A stretch of DNA of 64,000 nt from Aeromicrobium camelliae (GCF_003850045.1 NZ_RQJX01000001.1:1-64000), one strand, 5' to 3'; positions 49,498 to 57,900 are shown, numbered from the stretch's first letter. Notes: a model not told the origin generated them from the sequence alone. Translations and numbers: made by a program.

Positions 49498-50409
49498 ATG
49501 GACACCTACGGCGTCGTCGCCCGCTGGCAGTTGCGAGAGCAGGGTCTGCGCGATCACGACATCCGACGGCTGCTGAGGCGCCGCGAGTTGTTCGTCGCGG
49601 CGCCGGGCGTCTACATCCGACACAACGGGCCACGAGACTGGACCGAACGCGCCTGGATCGCCGTGCTCGCCGCATGGCCCGCCGTTCTCGCCGGTCCGTC
49701 CGCCCTGCGAGCCGACGGCGTGGACGTGCGCGGTGAGCGCCTCCACCTCGCCGTCGATCACCAGCGCCGGCTCTCCCCGCGCGACGGGATCGTCATCCAC
49801 CGTCGGCGCGACGTGATCGGCCGCGCGCGGCTCCATCTCAGCCCACCACGCGTGGCCGTCGAGGAGGCCGCGCTCGATGTCGCGCTGGCGGGGGCGCCAC
49901 TCGACGCTGTGGCGGTGCTGGCGAAGGTCTGCGGAGCGCGACTCACCACGCCGGCTCGGTTGCGCACCGAGTTGGAGCGGCGGCCGCGCGTTCGTGATCG
50001 TCCCTGGTTGCTGGGTGTACTCGGAGACATCGACAATGGCACACACTCGGTGCTCGAACACGGTTACCTCGTACGTGTGGAGCGCCCGCACGGGTTGCCG
50101 GCCGCTCAGCGGCAGCGGGTCGTGGCCACAGGCAGCGGACGGCGCTATCGCGACGTCGATTACGGGCCGATCCTCGTGGAACTCGACGGGCGGCAGCACG
50201 GGGAGACGAAGGCGGACGACCTCACCCGCGACCTCGACGCGGCCGTGAGCGGGCAGGCGACGATCCGCTTGGGCTGGAAGCACGTGTTCGGGGAGGCCTG
50301 TGCCACTGCCGACCGCGTCGCGGCGCTCCTGCAGCGGTTCGGCTGGACGGGACGACCGGATCGGTGCGGCCAACGCTGCGTAGTGGGGAGAAACGCTGCC
50401 ATCTGGTAA
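49498..50409 (+). CDS. AbiEi-like winged helix plus DUF559-like nuclease domain protein
   Basis: 303-residue protein. The N-terminal 45 residues (VVARWQLREQGLRDHDIRRL, then APGVYI) match the winged helix of AbiEi-type antitoxins. The C-terminal part (about 180-280) has a restriction-like fold: Glu187, Asp221 (RYRDVDYG) and Glu228-x-Asp230 (LVELDG) fit the DUF559/Vsr-type nuclease core, in which a DxnExK-like triad is altered. No toxin or partner gene lies beside it. This family is frequent as solitary genes in actinobacteria; its function is not established. It fills the inverted-repeat cassette. Confidence 0.78.
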   Translation: MDTYGVVARWQLREQGLRDHDIRRLLRRRELFVAAPGVYIRHNGPRDWTERAWIAVLAAWPAVLAGPSALRADGVDVRGERLHLAVDHQRRLSPRDGIVIHRRRDVIGRARLHLSPPRVAVEEAALDVALAGAPLDAVAVLAKVCGARLTTPARLRTELERRPRVRDRPWLLGVLGDIDNGTHSVLEHGYLVRVERPHGLPAAQRQRVVATGSGRRYRDVDYGPILVELDGRQHGETKADDLTRDLDAAVSGQATIRLGWKHVFGEACATADRVAALLQRFGWTGRPDRCGQRCVVGRNAAIW

Positions 50410-50458
50410 CCGTAGATCTCCCTTCTGCTGGCAGTTTCCCCACTGAACCTGGTAAACC
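50385..50458 (-). repeat. Right 74-bp terminal inverted repeat
   Basis: Ends AACCTGGTAAACC, the exact complement of the left 13 bp. Includes the last eight codons and stop of the enclosed gene and an internal palindrome. Confidence 0.75.
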
Positions 50459-50480
50459 GTCAGCCTGCTAGCGTCGCGGT

Positions 50481-51500
50481 GTGGAGCTGGCGGAGGTGAC
50501 GACCCTGCGGTTGGGGGGTCCGGCGCGCAACGTGATCGAGGCGACCGACGAACGGACGTTGATCGATGCGGTGCGGATCGCCGATGAGGCCGGCGACCCC
50601 GTGCTCATCGTCGGCGGTGGCAGCAACCTCGTGGTCGCCGACGAGGGATTCGACGGCACTGTCGTCCTGGTGCGCACGCAGGGAATCTCGGTGAGTGCCG
50701 ACGCCTGCAGCGGCGCGATGGTCACCGTCGCCGCCGGGGAGGACTGGGACGCCTTCGTGGCTCGCACGGTCAGCGAGGGCTGGGTCGGGGCCGAGGCGCT
50801 CTCCGGCATTCCCGGGTCGACGGGCGCCACACCCATCCAGAACGTCGGTGCCTACGGCCAGGACGTCTCGCAGACCATCGTCTCCGTCCGCGTGTTCGAC
50901 CGTTACGACCGGCGCATCCGCACGGTGATGCACGACGCCTGCGGTTTCGGCTATCGCTCGAGCGCCTTCAAGGCCCAGCCCCAGCGCTACCTCGTGCTGT
51001 CGGTGACCTTCCAGTTCCGGCTCGGCGAGCTCAGCGCGCCGATCGCGTACGCCGAACTCGCACGCACTCTGGGCGTGGAGCTCGGCGACCGTGTCCCGCT
51101 CGCGCAGGTGCGCGAGTCGGTCCTGGCGCTGCGCCGCGGCAAGGGCATGGTGCTCGACCCGGACGACCACGACACGTGGAGCGCCGGGTCGTTCTTCACC
51201 AACCCGATCCTCGAGCCCGAGCAGTCCGACCGGCTCCCGCCGGAGGCACCGCGCTTCGACCAGCCCGACGGACGCGTCAAGACGAGCGCGGCCTGGCTCA
51301 TCGACCATGCGGGCTACGGCAAAGGCTACGGCGACGGGCCGGTGCGGCTCTCCACGAAGCACCCGCTCGCGCTCACTCATCGCGGCGGCGGCACGACCGA
51401 GCAGCTGCTGGAACTCGCGCGCGAGGTGCGTGACGGGGTCGAGCGGCGGTTCGGGGTGCGGCTCGTCAACGAGCCGGTGCTCGTCGGCGCCGAGCTCTGA
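50481..51500 (+). CDS. murB: UDP-N-acetylmuramate dehydrogenase
   Basis: FAD-dependent reductase of peptidoglycan precursor synthesis, 339 residues. FAD site GGGSNLVVAD near 37 and GIPGSTGATPIQNVGAYGQD near 108; the catalytic serine lies in SAGSFFTNP (type I MurB). The GTG at 50481 gives an N-terminus starting at the family core (ELAEVTTLRLGG), only 22 bp after the inverted-repeat cassette, so its promoter must be upstream or inside that unit. Confidence 0.95.
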   Translation: MELAEVTTLRLGGPARNVIEATDERTLIDAVRIADEAGDPVLIVGGGSNLVVADEGFDGTVVLVRTQGISVSADACSGAMVTVAAGEDWDAFVARTVSEGWVGAEALSGIPGSTGATPIQNVGAYGQDVSQTIVSVRVFDRYDRRIRTVMHDACGFGYRSSAFKAQPQRYLVLSVTFQFRLGELSAPIAYAELARTLGVELGDRVPLAQVRESVLALRRGKGMVLDPDDHDTWSAGSFFTNPILEPEQSDRLPPEAPRFDQPDGRVKTSAAWLIDHAGYGKGYGDGPVRLSTKHPLALTHRGGGTTEQLLELAREVRDGVERRFGVRLVNEPVLVGAEL

Positions 51501-51511
51501 CGCCGACGAGC
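51479..51511. terminator. Bidirectional terminator over the murB stop
   Basis: Inverted repeat GCTCGTCGGCG / CGCCGACGAGC, 11 bp with an 11-nt loop, spanning the last murB codons and the gap before the converging DUF4190 gene. Confidence 0.72.
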
Positions 51512-51514
51512 CGG

Positions 51515-51838
51515 TCAGTAGCTGGAGGAGCTGGCGAACAAGCCGAGTGCGCCGAACGCGATCAGCGCGATGAACGCCAGCAGCCCGATCGCGAGCAGCA
51601 CGGTCCCGATGATGCCCATGATGCGGCCTGCGTTGGCTTCGCCACGGCCGGCCACAGGCTGCGGGCTGGAGTCGATCTCGCGGACGGCGCGGTTCCCCAT
51701 GACCCAGGCGATCGGGGCGAGGACACTGCAGAGCACGAGACCGAGGATCCCCAGGATCAGGACCAGCGTGGCCTGGGGGTGCTTGGCGGGCGGCTGCCAG
51801 TCGCCGCCGCCCATCGGCGCGGTGGGGTACGAACTCAT
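51515..51838 (-). CDS. DUF4190 membrane protein, short paralogue
   Basis: 107-residue membrane protein with two hydrophobic helices (about 25-47 and 75-100) flanking a conserved loop VMGNRAVREID. DUF4190 domain of unknown function. The preceding 20 residues are Pro/Gly-rich. A paralogue lies 50 bp upstream in the same direction. ATG 51838; a TTG one codon earlier is less likely. Confidence 0.82.
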   Translation of the reverse strand: MSSYPTAPMGGGDWQPPAKHPQATLVLILGILGLVLCSVLAPIAWVMGNRAVREIDSSPQPVAGRGEANAGRIMGIIGTVLLAIGLLAFIALIAFGALGLFASSSSY

Positions 51839-51887
51839 CAAAGCCCTTTCGGCATGCGTGATGGAAGAAGGTCGTGCGGGGGGAGGG

Positions 51888-52508
51888 TCAGCGCACGAGT
51901 GCGGCGGTGACCGAACGGATGTCGTCGTAGTTGCTGTAGTTCGAGTCGAACGCTCCGGACAGGCCGAGCACGATGATGAACACGATGCCGAGGATCACGA
52001 GCGCGAGCAGCGCGCTGCCGATGATCCCGAGGATCTTGCCCGTGGACGCCTCGGAGCGACCGGAGTACTGCTGGGGGTTGGCGTCGATCTCCTTGACCGC
52101 CTTGCCGCCGATGAACCACGCGAAGGGTGCAGCGAGCAGCGGGAGACCACAGACGAAGCCCCCGACGAGGCCGACGATGCCCAGCACCATCGCGAGCGTC
52201 GCCTGCGGGTGCTTGGGTGCCGGCTGCCAGGCGCCGGGTGCGTAGGGCTGGCCGTAGCCCGGCTGCCCGTACGGCTGGCCGTACCCGGGTTGTCCGGGGG
52301 CTCCGTACCCGGGCTGCTGGCCGTACGGACCGTACTGGCCCTGTCCCGGCTGCTGGCCGTACGTGTCCGACTGCTCGCCGTACGGGCCGTACGGCGGCTC
52401 GTTGCCCGGCGGGGGAGGCGGGTAGCTCCCGGACCCCTGGGTCGGGTCCTGGCCGGGCTGCTGCGGATCCTGCGAGGGATCCTGCGACGGTGGGTTCTGG
52501 TCGCTCAT
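51888..52508 (-). CDS. DUF4190 membrane protein with Pro/Gly/Gln/Tyr-rich repeat
   Basis: 206-residue protein. The first 100 residues are a low-complexity PQDP and GYGQPYGQPGYG-type repeat; the C-terminal half is a DUF4190 domain with two helices (about 105-130 and 165-190) and loop IGGKAVKEID. Probably a tandem duplication of the neighbouring gene with an added cytoplasmic or outer low-complexity tail. ATG 52508 overlaps the adenosine deaminase stop. Confidence 0.86.
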   Translation of the reverse strand: MSDQNPPSQDPSQDPQQPGQDPTQGSGSYPPPPPGNEPPYGPYGEQSDTYGQQPGQGQYGPYGQQPGYGAPGQPGYGQPYGQPGYGQPYAPGAWQPAPKHPQATLAMVLGIVGLVGGFVCGLPLLAAPFAWFIGGKAVKEIDANPQQYSGRSEASTGKILGIIGSALLALVILGIVFIIVLGLSGAFDSNYSNYDDIRSVTAALVR

Positions 52509-53551
52509 GGCTTCATCCTGTCATGCGACGGCCCCGCCGCGGATGAGAGCCACGCATCGATGTCGCGCATCCCCGCGGCCTTGACGTCGTCGGGGGCGTG
52601 GGCGGCTCGCAGCGAGCGGCGTGCGAGGTCGGCCAGCTCGGCGTCGGTGAAGTCCTGCGCGGCGCGCAGCAGGGCGTACTGACCGGCGAGGCGCGTGCCG
52701 AACAGCAGCGGGTCGTCGGCCCCGAGCGCCACATCGAGCCCGGCCGCCATCAGTTCGCGTACCGGCACCTCCTCGAACGTCTGGTACACCCCGAGGGCGA
52801 TGTTGGACGCCGGGCACACCTCCAGTGCCACGTCCTGCCGAGCCAGTTCGTCGAGCAGGCGCGGGTCCTCGGCGGACCGGACGCCGTGCCCGAGCCGGTG
52901 CGGGTGGAGGTGGGTGAGGCACTGGCGCACGTGGTCCGGCCCGCGCAGTTCGCCGCCGTGGGGCACCAGGTGTAGGCCCGCCCGTTCCGCGATGGCGAAG
53001 GCAGGACCGAAACTCGCGGTGTCGCCGCGTCGCTCGTCGTTGGAGAGACCGAAGCCGTGCACGCCGCGCCCCGCGTACTGGGCGGCGAGGCGCGCGAGTG
53101 TCCGCGCGTCGAGAGGATGGCGCGTGCGATTGGCCGCGATGACGACGCTCATCCCGAGGCCGGTGGACTGCGACGCGTCCCGGACGGCGTCGAGGACGAG
53201 ATCGGTGAACGCCGTGACACCACCGAAAGTGGCGGCATACCCCGACGGGTCGACTTGGATCTCGGTCCAGATCGATCCGTCCGCGACATCGTCCTCGGCC
53301 GCCTCGCGGACCAAACGGCGGACGTCGTCCTCGGTGCGCAGGACCGACCGCGCGGTGTCGTAAAGCCGCTGAAAGCGGAACCAGCCCTTCTCGTCCGCGG
53401 CCGTGAGCTGCGGCGGCCACTCCTCGACCAGAGCCGCGGGCAGGCGGATGCCGTCGCGTTCGGCCAACTCCAGCAGGGTGCTGTGGCGCATGGAACCGGT
53501 GAAGTGCAGGTGAAGGTGCGCCTTGGGCAATGTGCTGATGAGGGGACGCAT
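52505..53551 (-). CDS. add: Adenosine deaminase
   Basis: Amidohydrolase that deaminates adenosine and deoxyadenosine in purine salvage; 348 residues. Metal and catalytic residues: His14 and His16 in AHLHLHFTG, His in PHGGE (about 215), LGHGVR and the Asp pair in LGADDPLLFG near 295. The related aminodeoxyfutalosine deaminase is excluded by the classical men genes in this window, though not by sequence alone. Of the clustered starts, ATG 53551 has GGAAGG at nine bases. Stop overlaps the DUF4190 start. Confidence 0.9.
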   Translation of the reverse strand: MRPLISTLPKAHLHLHFTGSMRHSTLLELAERDGIRLPAALVEEWPPQLTAADEKGWFRFQRLYDTARSVLRTEDDVRRLVREAAEDDVADGSIWTEIQVDPSGYAATFGGVTAFTDLVLDAVRDASQSTGLGMSVVIAANRTRHPLDARTLARLAAQYAGRGVHGFGLSNDERRGDTASFGPAFAIAERAGLHLVPHGGELRGPDHVRQCLTHLHPHRLGHGVRSAEDPRLLDELARQDVALEVCPASNIALGVYQTFEEVPVRELMAAGLDVALGADDPLLFGTRLAGQYALLRAAQDFTDAELADLARRSLRAAHAPDDVKAAGMRDIDAWLSSAAGPSHDRMKP

Positions 53552-53608
53552 CGGCATCATCCTTCCATGCTTCTGTGCCCGGTCATCCTGAGGGCGAAAG
53601 CGAGCCGG

Positions 53609-53639
53609 TTCGACTCCGCGGGGTCCGACCCCGTACACT
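53609..53639 (+). promoter_or_regulatory. Candidate promoter for tRNA-Trp/secE
   Basis: TTCGAC (53609-53614) and TACACT (53634-53639), 19 bp apart, about 70 bp before the tRNA. The -10 is good; the spacing is long. Confidence 0.4.
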
Positions 53640-53712
53640 GGCGTAAACCGGTGGATCCTCACGGTTTCGTCATGCCTGCACTCGGGGCGGACGCGGCACC
53701 GTGGATCGACTG

Positions 53713-53785
53713 AGGGCAGTAGCTCAACTGGCAGAGCATCGGTCTCCAAAACCGAAGGTTGGGGGTTCAAGTCCCTCCTGCCCTG
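53713..53785 (+). tRNA. tRNA-Trp (CCA)
   Basis: Acceptor AGGGCAG / CTGCCCT, anticodon CCA in TCTCCAAAAC, T-arm GGGTTCAAGTCCC. No encoded 3' CCA. Placement directly before secE-nusG is the standard actinobacterial order. Confidence 0.95.
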
Positions 53786-53819
53786 CAAGGAGTTAACGCA
53801 CGACGAGAGAAGGAGCATC

Positions 53820-54041
53820 GTGAGCGATCGTCACGAACTGGTGGGCGCGCGCGGCAAGCGCACGTCGCCGCTCACGTTCTACCGCCAAGTCGTCGCCGAA
53901 CTGCGCAAGGTGGTCTGGCCCACCCGCCCGCAGGTCGTCAACTACTTCTTCGTCGTGCTGACTTTCGTGCTCATCATGATGGCCGTCATCTCCGGGCTCG
54001 ATTACGGATTCGGCCAGCTGATGTTCTGGATCTTCGGTTAA
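53820..54041 (+). CDS. secE: Preprotein translocase subunit SecE
   Basis: 73-residue single-helix subunit of the SecYEG export channel. Conserved amphipathic motif [15 protein letters not shown] near 25, then one transmembrane helix (about 44-68). GTG start with GAAGGAG upstream. First gene of secE-nusG-rplK-rplA. Confidence 0.96.
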   Translation: MSDRHELVGARGKRTSPLTFYRQVVAELRKVVWPTRPQVVNYFFVVLTFVLIMMAVISGLDYGFGQLMFWIFG

Positions 54042-54054
54042 GGACTGCATCACT

Positions 54055-54810
54055 GTGACTCAGGGACACCCCGACGAGAACACGTCTGTCGACGAACAGG
54101 TCACCGACGTGGCTTCGGACACCACCGCGGACGAGGCTTCGGCCGACGCGGTGGAGGTCGAGGACGCCGACGTCGCGACCGAGGAGCCCGCGGGCGATCC
54201 GCTGGAGGAGTTCCGCGAGCGTCTGCGCAACCAGATCGGTGACTGGTACGTGATCCACACGTACTCGGGCATGGAGAATCGGGTCAAGCAGAACCTCGAG
54301 AACCGGATCACGTCCCTCAACGCCGAGGACTACATCTACGAGATCATCGTGCCGACCGAGGAGGTCGCCGAGATCAAGAACGGCCAGCGCAAGCTCGTCA
54401 AGCGCACGGTGCTGCCCGGGTACGTCCTCGTTCGCATGGACCTGACCGACGAGTCGTGGGGCGTCGTCCGCCACACCCCGTCGGTCACCGGCTTCGTGGG
54501 CAACGCCCATCAGCCGGTCCCCTTGAGCCTGGCCGAGGTCGAGCAGATGCTCGCTCCGGCCGTGGAGGCCGAGGCCGCTGCCCCGTCGGCGACCGAGACT
54601 CCCGACGCGCAGCAGTCGAAGGCGCCGAAGGTCGAATTCAGCGACTTCGCGGTCGGCGACTCCGTCATGGTGGTCGACGGCCCCTTCGCGACGCTGCACG
54701 CGACCATCACCGAGATCAACGTCGACGCTCAGCGAGTCAAGGCACTCGTCGAGATCTTCGGCCGCGAGACGCCGGTCGAGCTGAGCTTCACGCAGATCCA
54801 GAAGGTTTGA
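54055..54810 (+). CDS. nusG: Transcription termination/antitermination protein NusG
   Basis: 251-residue NusG. An acidic, disordered N-terminal extension (about 1-55) is typical of actinobacteria; then the NGN domain ([19 protein letters not shown], about 62; [11 protein letters not shown]) and a C-terminal KOW domain ([19 protein letters not shown]). An Ala/Glu-rich linker near 165-195 joins the two. It couples RNA polymerase to Rho or the ribosome. Confidence 0.96.
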   Translation: MTQGHPDENTSVDEQVTDVASDTTADEASADAVEVEDADVATEEPAGDPLEEFRERLRNQIGDWYVIHTYSGMENRVKQNLENRITSLNAEDYIYEIIVPTEEVAEIKNGQRKLVKRTVLPGYVLVRMDLTDESWGVVRHTPSVTGFVGNAHQPVPLSLAEVEQMLAPAVEAEAAAPSATETPDAQQSKAPKVEFSDFAVGDSVMVVDGPFATLHATITEINVDAQRVKALVEIFGRETPVELSFTQIQKV

Positions 54811-54828
54811 TCGCCCCGGCGATCATAG

Positions 54829-54869
54829 GTTGAGTCGCCGCGATCGAGCGGCGTAGCGAGACCCTCAAC
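54829..54869 (+). repeat. Hairpin in the nusG-rplK spacer
   Basis: Nested inverted repeats GTTGAG / CTCAAC (ends) and CGCCGC / GCGGCG with a 6-nt loop in the spacer before rplK. The segment GCGTAGCGAGACC is similar to the wider repeat family of the window. A regulatory hairpin of the L11 operon or a repeat remnant are both possible. Confidence 0.4.
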
Positions 54870-54897
54870 ACCGCAACACCACGCAAAGGACCCATCA

Positions 54898-55326
54898 ATG
54901 CCTCCCAAGAAGAAAGTCGCAGCTGTCGTCAAGGTGCAGCTGCAGGCCGGTCAGGCCAACCCGGCGCCGCCCGTCGGCACCGCGCTCGGCCCGCACGGCG
55001 TCAACATCATGGAGTTCTGCAAGGCGTACAACGCCGCGACGGAATCCATGCGCGGCAACGTCGTGCCCGTCGAGATCACGATCTATGAGGATCGGACCTT
55101 CGACTTCATCACCAAGACGCCGCCCGCGGCCGAGCTCATCAAGAAGGCCGCCGGCCTGAGCAAGGGCTCGTCGGTCCCGCACAAGGACAAGGTCGGCTCC
55201 ATCTCGCGCGACCAGATCCGCGAGATCGCGCAGACCAAGCTCCCCGATCTCAACGCCAACGACATCGACGGCGCCATGAAGATCGTCGAGGGCACGGCGC
55301 GCTCCATGGGCGTCACCACCGAGTAA
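54898..55326 (+). CDS. rplK: 50S ribosomal protein L11
   Basis: 142-residue L11, full length. Both domains: N-terminal [16 protein letters not shown] and C-terminal rRNA-binding [20 protein letters not shown]. Part of the ribosomal stalk base. Confidence 0.97.
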   Translation: MPPKKKVAAVVKVQLQAGQANPAPPVGTALGPHGVNIMEFCKAYNAATESMRGNVVPVEITIYEDRTFDFITKTPPAAELIKKAAGLSKGSSVPHKDKVGSISRDQIREIAQTKLPDLNANDIDGAMKIVEGTARSMGVTTE

Positions 55327-55435
55327 TCCCCTGGTACTCGCGTCGCTGTCCACGCGCAGCGTCACGAGACCGCTCCGTCCCTGTGGAAGGGTCAGCTGGA
55401 CCCGCACCACACCTGGTCAGAAAGAGACACCAGTC

Positions 55436-56152
55436 ATGCCACAGCACAGCAAGGCGTACCGCGCCGTCGCGGAGAAGATCGACCGCGACAAGCTCTACAC
55501 CCCGCTCCAGGCGGCCGAACTCGCCAAGGAGTCGGGCAGCAAGAACTACGACTCCACGGTGGACGTCTCGATCCGCCTCGGCGTCGATCCCCGCAAGGCC
55601 GATCAGATGGTCCGCGGCACCGTCAACCTCCCGCACGGCACCGGCAAGACCGCCAGGGTCCTGGTCTTCGCCACGGGCGCCAACGCCGACGCCGCCCGTG
55701 AGGCCGGTGCCGACTTCGTCGGCTCCGACGACCTCGTCGAGAAGGTCAGCGAGGGCTGGCTCGACTTCGACGCCGTCGTCGCGACGCCGGACATGATGGG
55801 CAAGGTCGGACGCCTCGGCCGCGTCCTCGGTCCCCGCAACCTCATGCCGAACCCCAAGACGGGCACGGTGACGCCCGACGTCGCCAAGGCCGTCGGCGAC
55901 ATCAAGGGCGGCAAGATCGACTTCCGCGTCGATCGCCACGCCAACCTGCACTTCGTCATCGGCAAGGCGTCCTTCTCGGCCGAGCAGCTCGCCGAGAACT
56001 ACGGCGCGGCGATCGAGGAGATCATGCGGCTCAAGCCCTCGAGCTCGAAGGGCCGTTACCTCAAGAAGGTGACGATCTCGACGACCAACGGCCCCGGCAT
56101 CCCGGTCGATCCGACCCACCTGCGCAACTTCGCCGCAGGCGAGGACGCCTGA
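55436..56152 (+). CDS. rplA: 50S ribosomal protein L1
   Basis: 238-residue L1 of the ribosomal stalk, usually also the translational repressor of rplKA. Signatures [14 protein letters not shown] near 60 and [15 protein letters not shown] near 139. The 110-bp spacer before the ATG (55327-55435) may hold its regulatory site. Confidence 0.97.
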   Translation: MPQHSKAYRAVAEKIDRDKLYTPLQAAELAKESGSKNYDSTVDVSIRLGVDPRKADQMVRGTVNLPHGTGKTARVLVFATGANADAAREAGADFVGSDDLVEKVSEGWLDFDAVVATPDMMGKVGRLGRVLGPRNLMPNPKTGTVTPDVAKAVGDIKGGKIDFRVDRHANLHFVIGKASFSAEQLAENYGAAIEEIMRLKPSSSKGRYLKKVTISTTNGPGIPVDPTHLRNFAAGEDA

Positions 56153-56171
56153 CGCTTCTCGGTTGTTCATC

Positions 56172-56206
56172 CGAAGACCCCCACCGGTTCACGGTGGGGG
56201 TCTTCG
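56172..56206 (+). terminator. Terminator of secE-nusG-rplKA
   Basis: Perfect 15-bp inverted repeat CGAAGACCCCCACCG / CGGTGGGGGTCTTCG with a 5-nt loop, 20 bp after rplA, followed by TCGTTG. Confidence 0.88.
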
Positions 56207-56237
56207 TCGTTGAAAGCGGACGGGTATTGTGCAGAGC

Positions 56238-57047
56238 ATGAAGAAGCTCCTCCTGACCTTGATGGCGACCCTCGCCCTGATGTTCGTCTCCGCGTGCGGC
56301 GGTTCCGACTCCTCCGGTGACCAGTCCGGCTCGCAGGAGAACGTCGGCGAGGACAAGGGCACGGAGCTCACCAAGGACAACTTCGCGGACGAGATCATGA
56401 AGGCGCAGCTCGACGCGGGCACCGCGCACCTGGTGATGACCATGACCATGGGCGGCCAGGACATCTCGATGGAAGGCGACATGCGGGTCGCCGAGGACCC
56501 CGCTGATACCGCGGTCGCGATCGTCCTGGACGGCGCGGCCCTCGGCGCGAGCGGTATGGACATGGAGACCCGCCTGGTCGACCAGGTCATGTACATCAAG
56601 ATGGGCCAGGCCACCGGCGACAAGTTCGTCAAGGTCGATCTCAACGACCCGAACAACCCCATGAGCTCGCAGTTCGGCGAGATGATGGAGCAGTCCGACC
56701 CGTCCAAGCAGATCGAGGCCATGGGCAAGTCCATCGAGTCCTTCGAGGACGAGGGGGACGGCGGCGAGATCGACGGCGTGGCCACCACGAAGTACCGCGT
56801 GACCCTCAACGCTGCCAAGATGTACGAGGCTCAGGGCACCGACCCGAGCACCACGGCCGGCCTGCCGGAGACCCTCGAGTACGTCATGTACGTCGGCGAG
56901 GACAACCTGCCGCGTCGTCTCGAGGCCGAGGTGATGGGCACCACCGCGGTCAACGAGTGGACCAAGTGGGGCGAGGACGTCGAGATCTCGGCCCCTGCTG
57001 ACAGCGAGATCACCGACCAGAACCCGTTCGCGGGCCTCGGCGGCTGA
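56238..57047 (+). CDS. LppX/LprG-like lipoprotein
   Basis: 269-residue exported lipoprotein. Signal peptide with lipobox FVSAC (lipidated Cys about 20), then a Ser/Asp-rich linker and a beta-rich domain (about 45-250) with the repeated pattern of LppX_LprAFG/LolA-like lipid carriers: VMTMTMGGQDISMEGDMRV, then TTKYRVTL. It may carry lipid across the envelope, which fits with the mce operon nearby, but the family call is by fold pattern. ATG 56238 is preferred over an in-frame GTG nine bases earlier. Confidence 0.75.
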   Translation: MKKLLLTLMATLALMFVSACGGSDSSGDQSGSQENVGEDKGTELTKDNFADEIMKAQLDAGTAHLVMTMTMGGQDISMEGDMRVAEDPADTAVAIVLDGAALGASGMDMETRLVDQVMYIKMGQATGDKFVKVDLNDPNNPMSSQFGEMMEQSDPSKQIEAMGKSIESFEDEGDGGEIDGVATTKYRVTLNAAKMYEAQGTDPSTTAGLPETLEYVMYVGEDNLPRRLEAEVMGTTAVNEWTKWGEDVEISAPADSEITDQNPFAGLGG

Positions 57048-57071
57048 CGCCCGATTCCCGCACGACACATC

Positions 57072-57108
57072 GCAGCCGTGTCGCCCCTACCAGGGGCGGC
57101 ACGGCTGC
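57072..57108 (+). terminator. Terminator of the lipoprotein gene
   Basis: Inverted repeat GCAGCCGTG-CGCCCCT / AGGGGCG-CACGGCTGC with a short loop and one mismatch, 25 bp past the stop. Confidence 0.78.
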
Positions 57109-57144
57109 TGTCATCCGCTCCCGGCCGCAGGGGCGGAGGCGGAT

Positions 57145-57173
57145 TTGGATCCTCACCGCTCGGCCTCTAGGAT
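57145..57173 (+). promoter_or_regulatory. rplJ-rplL promoter
   Basis: TTGGAT (57145-57150) and TAGGAT (57168-57173) with a 17-bp spacer, giving a start near 57180. The best -35/-10 pair in the window, apt for a ribosomal operon. Confidence 0.7.
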
Positions 57174-57179
57174 GGAACC

Positions 57180-57369
57180 TGCCGTAGACCGCCGGTGGTG
57201 ACTCACCCGAGTCGCTCCAAGCGCCCGTCAGGGCGGCCCGCGCAGGCACGTACGTCCCGCTGGGACTCTCGTTCGCGAGGTCCCGGTCCGCGTCCCGTGC
57301 ATGCGCCGGGGCGCTTTTTTCGTGTCGGGACCGGTCTTTGGCACTGACACCAGTGCTGGAAGGAGACCC
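57180..57369 (+). promoter_or_regulatory. Ribosomal L10 leader
   Basis: About 190-nt leader before rplJ with the typical L10-leader opening CCGTAGACCGCCGGTGG and paired stems downstream, ending in the attenuator hairpin at 57303-57320. L10(L12)4 binding to the leader would repress rplJ-rplL translation; this is known for the family. Confidence 0.78.
57303..57320 (+). terminator. Attenuator hairpin in the L10 leader
   Basis: GCGCC / GGCGC stem with a 2-nt loop, then six T. The only classical stem plus T-run in the window, 50 bp before the rplJ start. Confidence 0.75.
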
Positions 57370-57900
57370 ATGGCACGCCCGGACAAGGCGGCAGCCGTTG
57401 CCGAGCTCGCGGAGAGCTTCCGCGACTCCAATGGCGCCGTTCTCACCGAGTACCGCGGCCTCTCGGTCAAGCAGCTGCAGGATCTGCGGCGTTCGCTTGG
57501 CGAGTCCGCGAGCTATGCCGTCGCCAAGAACACGCTGACCAAGATCGCTGCCAAGGACGCCGGAATCGAGCTCGAAGACTCGCTGCTCACCGGCCCGACC
57601 GCCATCGCCTTCATCACGGGCGACCCGGTGGAGGCCGCGAAGGGTCTGCGTGACTTCGCGAAGGCGAACACCCCCCTCGTCATCAAGGGCGGCTTCCTCG
57701 AGGGGAAGACGCTCAGCGCCGACGAGATCAACAAGCTGGCCGACCTCGAGTCGCGTGAGGTCCTCCTCGCGAAGCTCGCGGGCGGCATGAAGGCCAACCT
57801 CAGCAAGGCGGCAGCGCTCTTCCAGGCGCCGCTGTCGAAGACCGCGCGCACCGTTGCGGCTCTTCAGGACAAGACTCCGGCCGAAACCACCGAGGGCTGA
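57370..57900 (+). CDS. rplJ: 50S ribosomal protein L10
   Basis: 176-residue L10, the stalk protein that binds L7/L12 dimers. Signatures [20 protein letters not shown] near 6 and [18 protein letters not shown] 57370 with AAGGAG upstream; a longer frame reaching into the leader was rejected. Confidence 0.97.
   Translation: MARPDKAAAVAELAESFRDSNGAVLTEYRGLSVKQLQDLRRSLGESASYAVAKNTLTKIAAKDAGIELEDSLLTGPTAIAFITGDPVEAAKGLRDFAKANTPLVIKGGFLEGKTLSADEINKLADLESREVLLAKLAGGMKANLSKAAALFQAPLSKTARTVAALQDKTPAETTEG

Larger units (their letters stand above)
49376..50458. mobile_element. Inverted-repeat-bounded single-gene cassette
   Basis: A 1083-bp unit whose two ends, 49376-49449 and 50385-50458, are 74-bp inverted repeats of equal length; aligned without gaps they match at about 52 of 74 positions and the outer 13 (GGTTTACCAGGTT) are perfect. 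The one gene inside fills it, and its stop codon lies in the right repeat. The right repeat also folds on itself (GGGGAGAAAC and GTTTCCCC). No transposase, and no clear target duplication. Interpretation as a mobile or once-mobile cassette is inference. Confidence 0.6.

Noticed and set aside
49370..50465. Target-site duplication at the ends of the inverted-repeat cassette
   Set aside because: The bases flanking 49376 and 50458 (CGTT and GTCA) do not repeat convincingly, so I do not claim transposition by a DDE enzyme.
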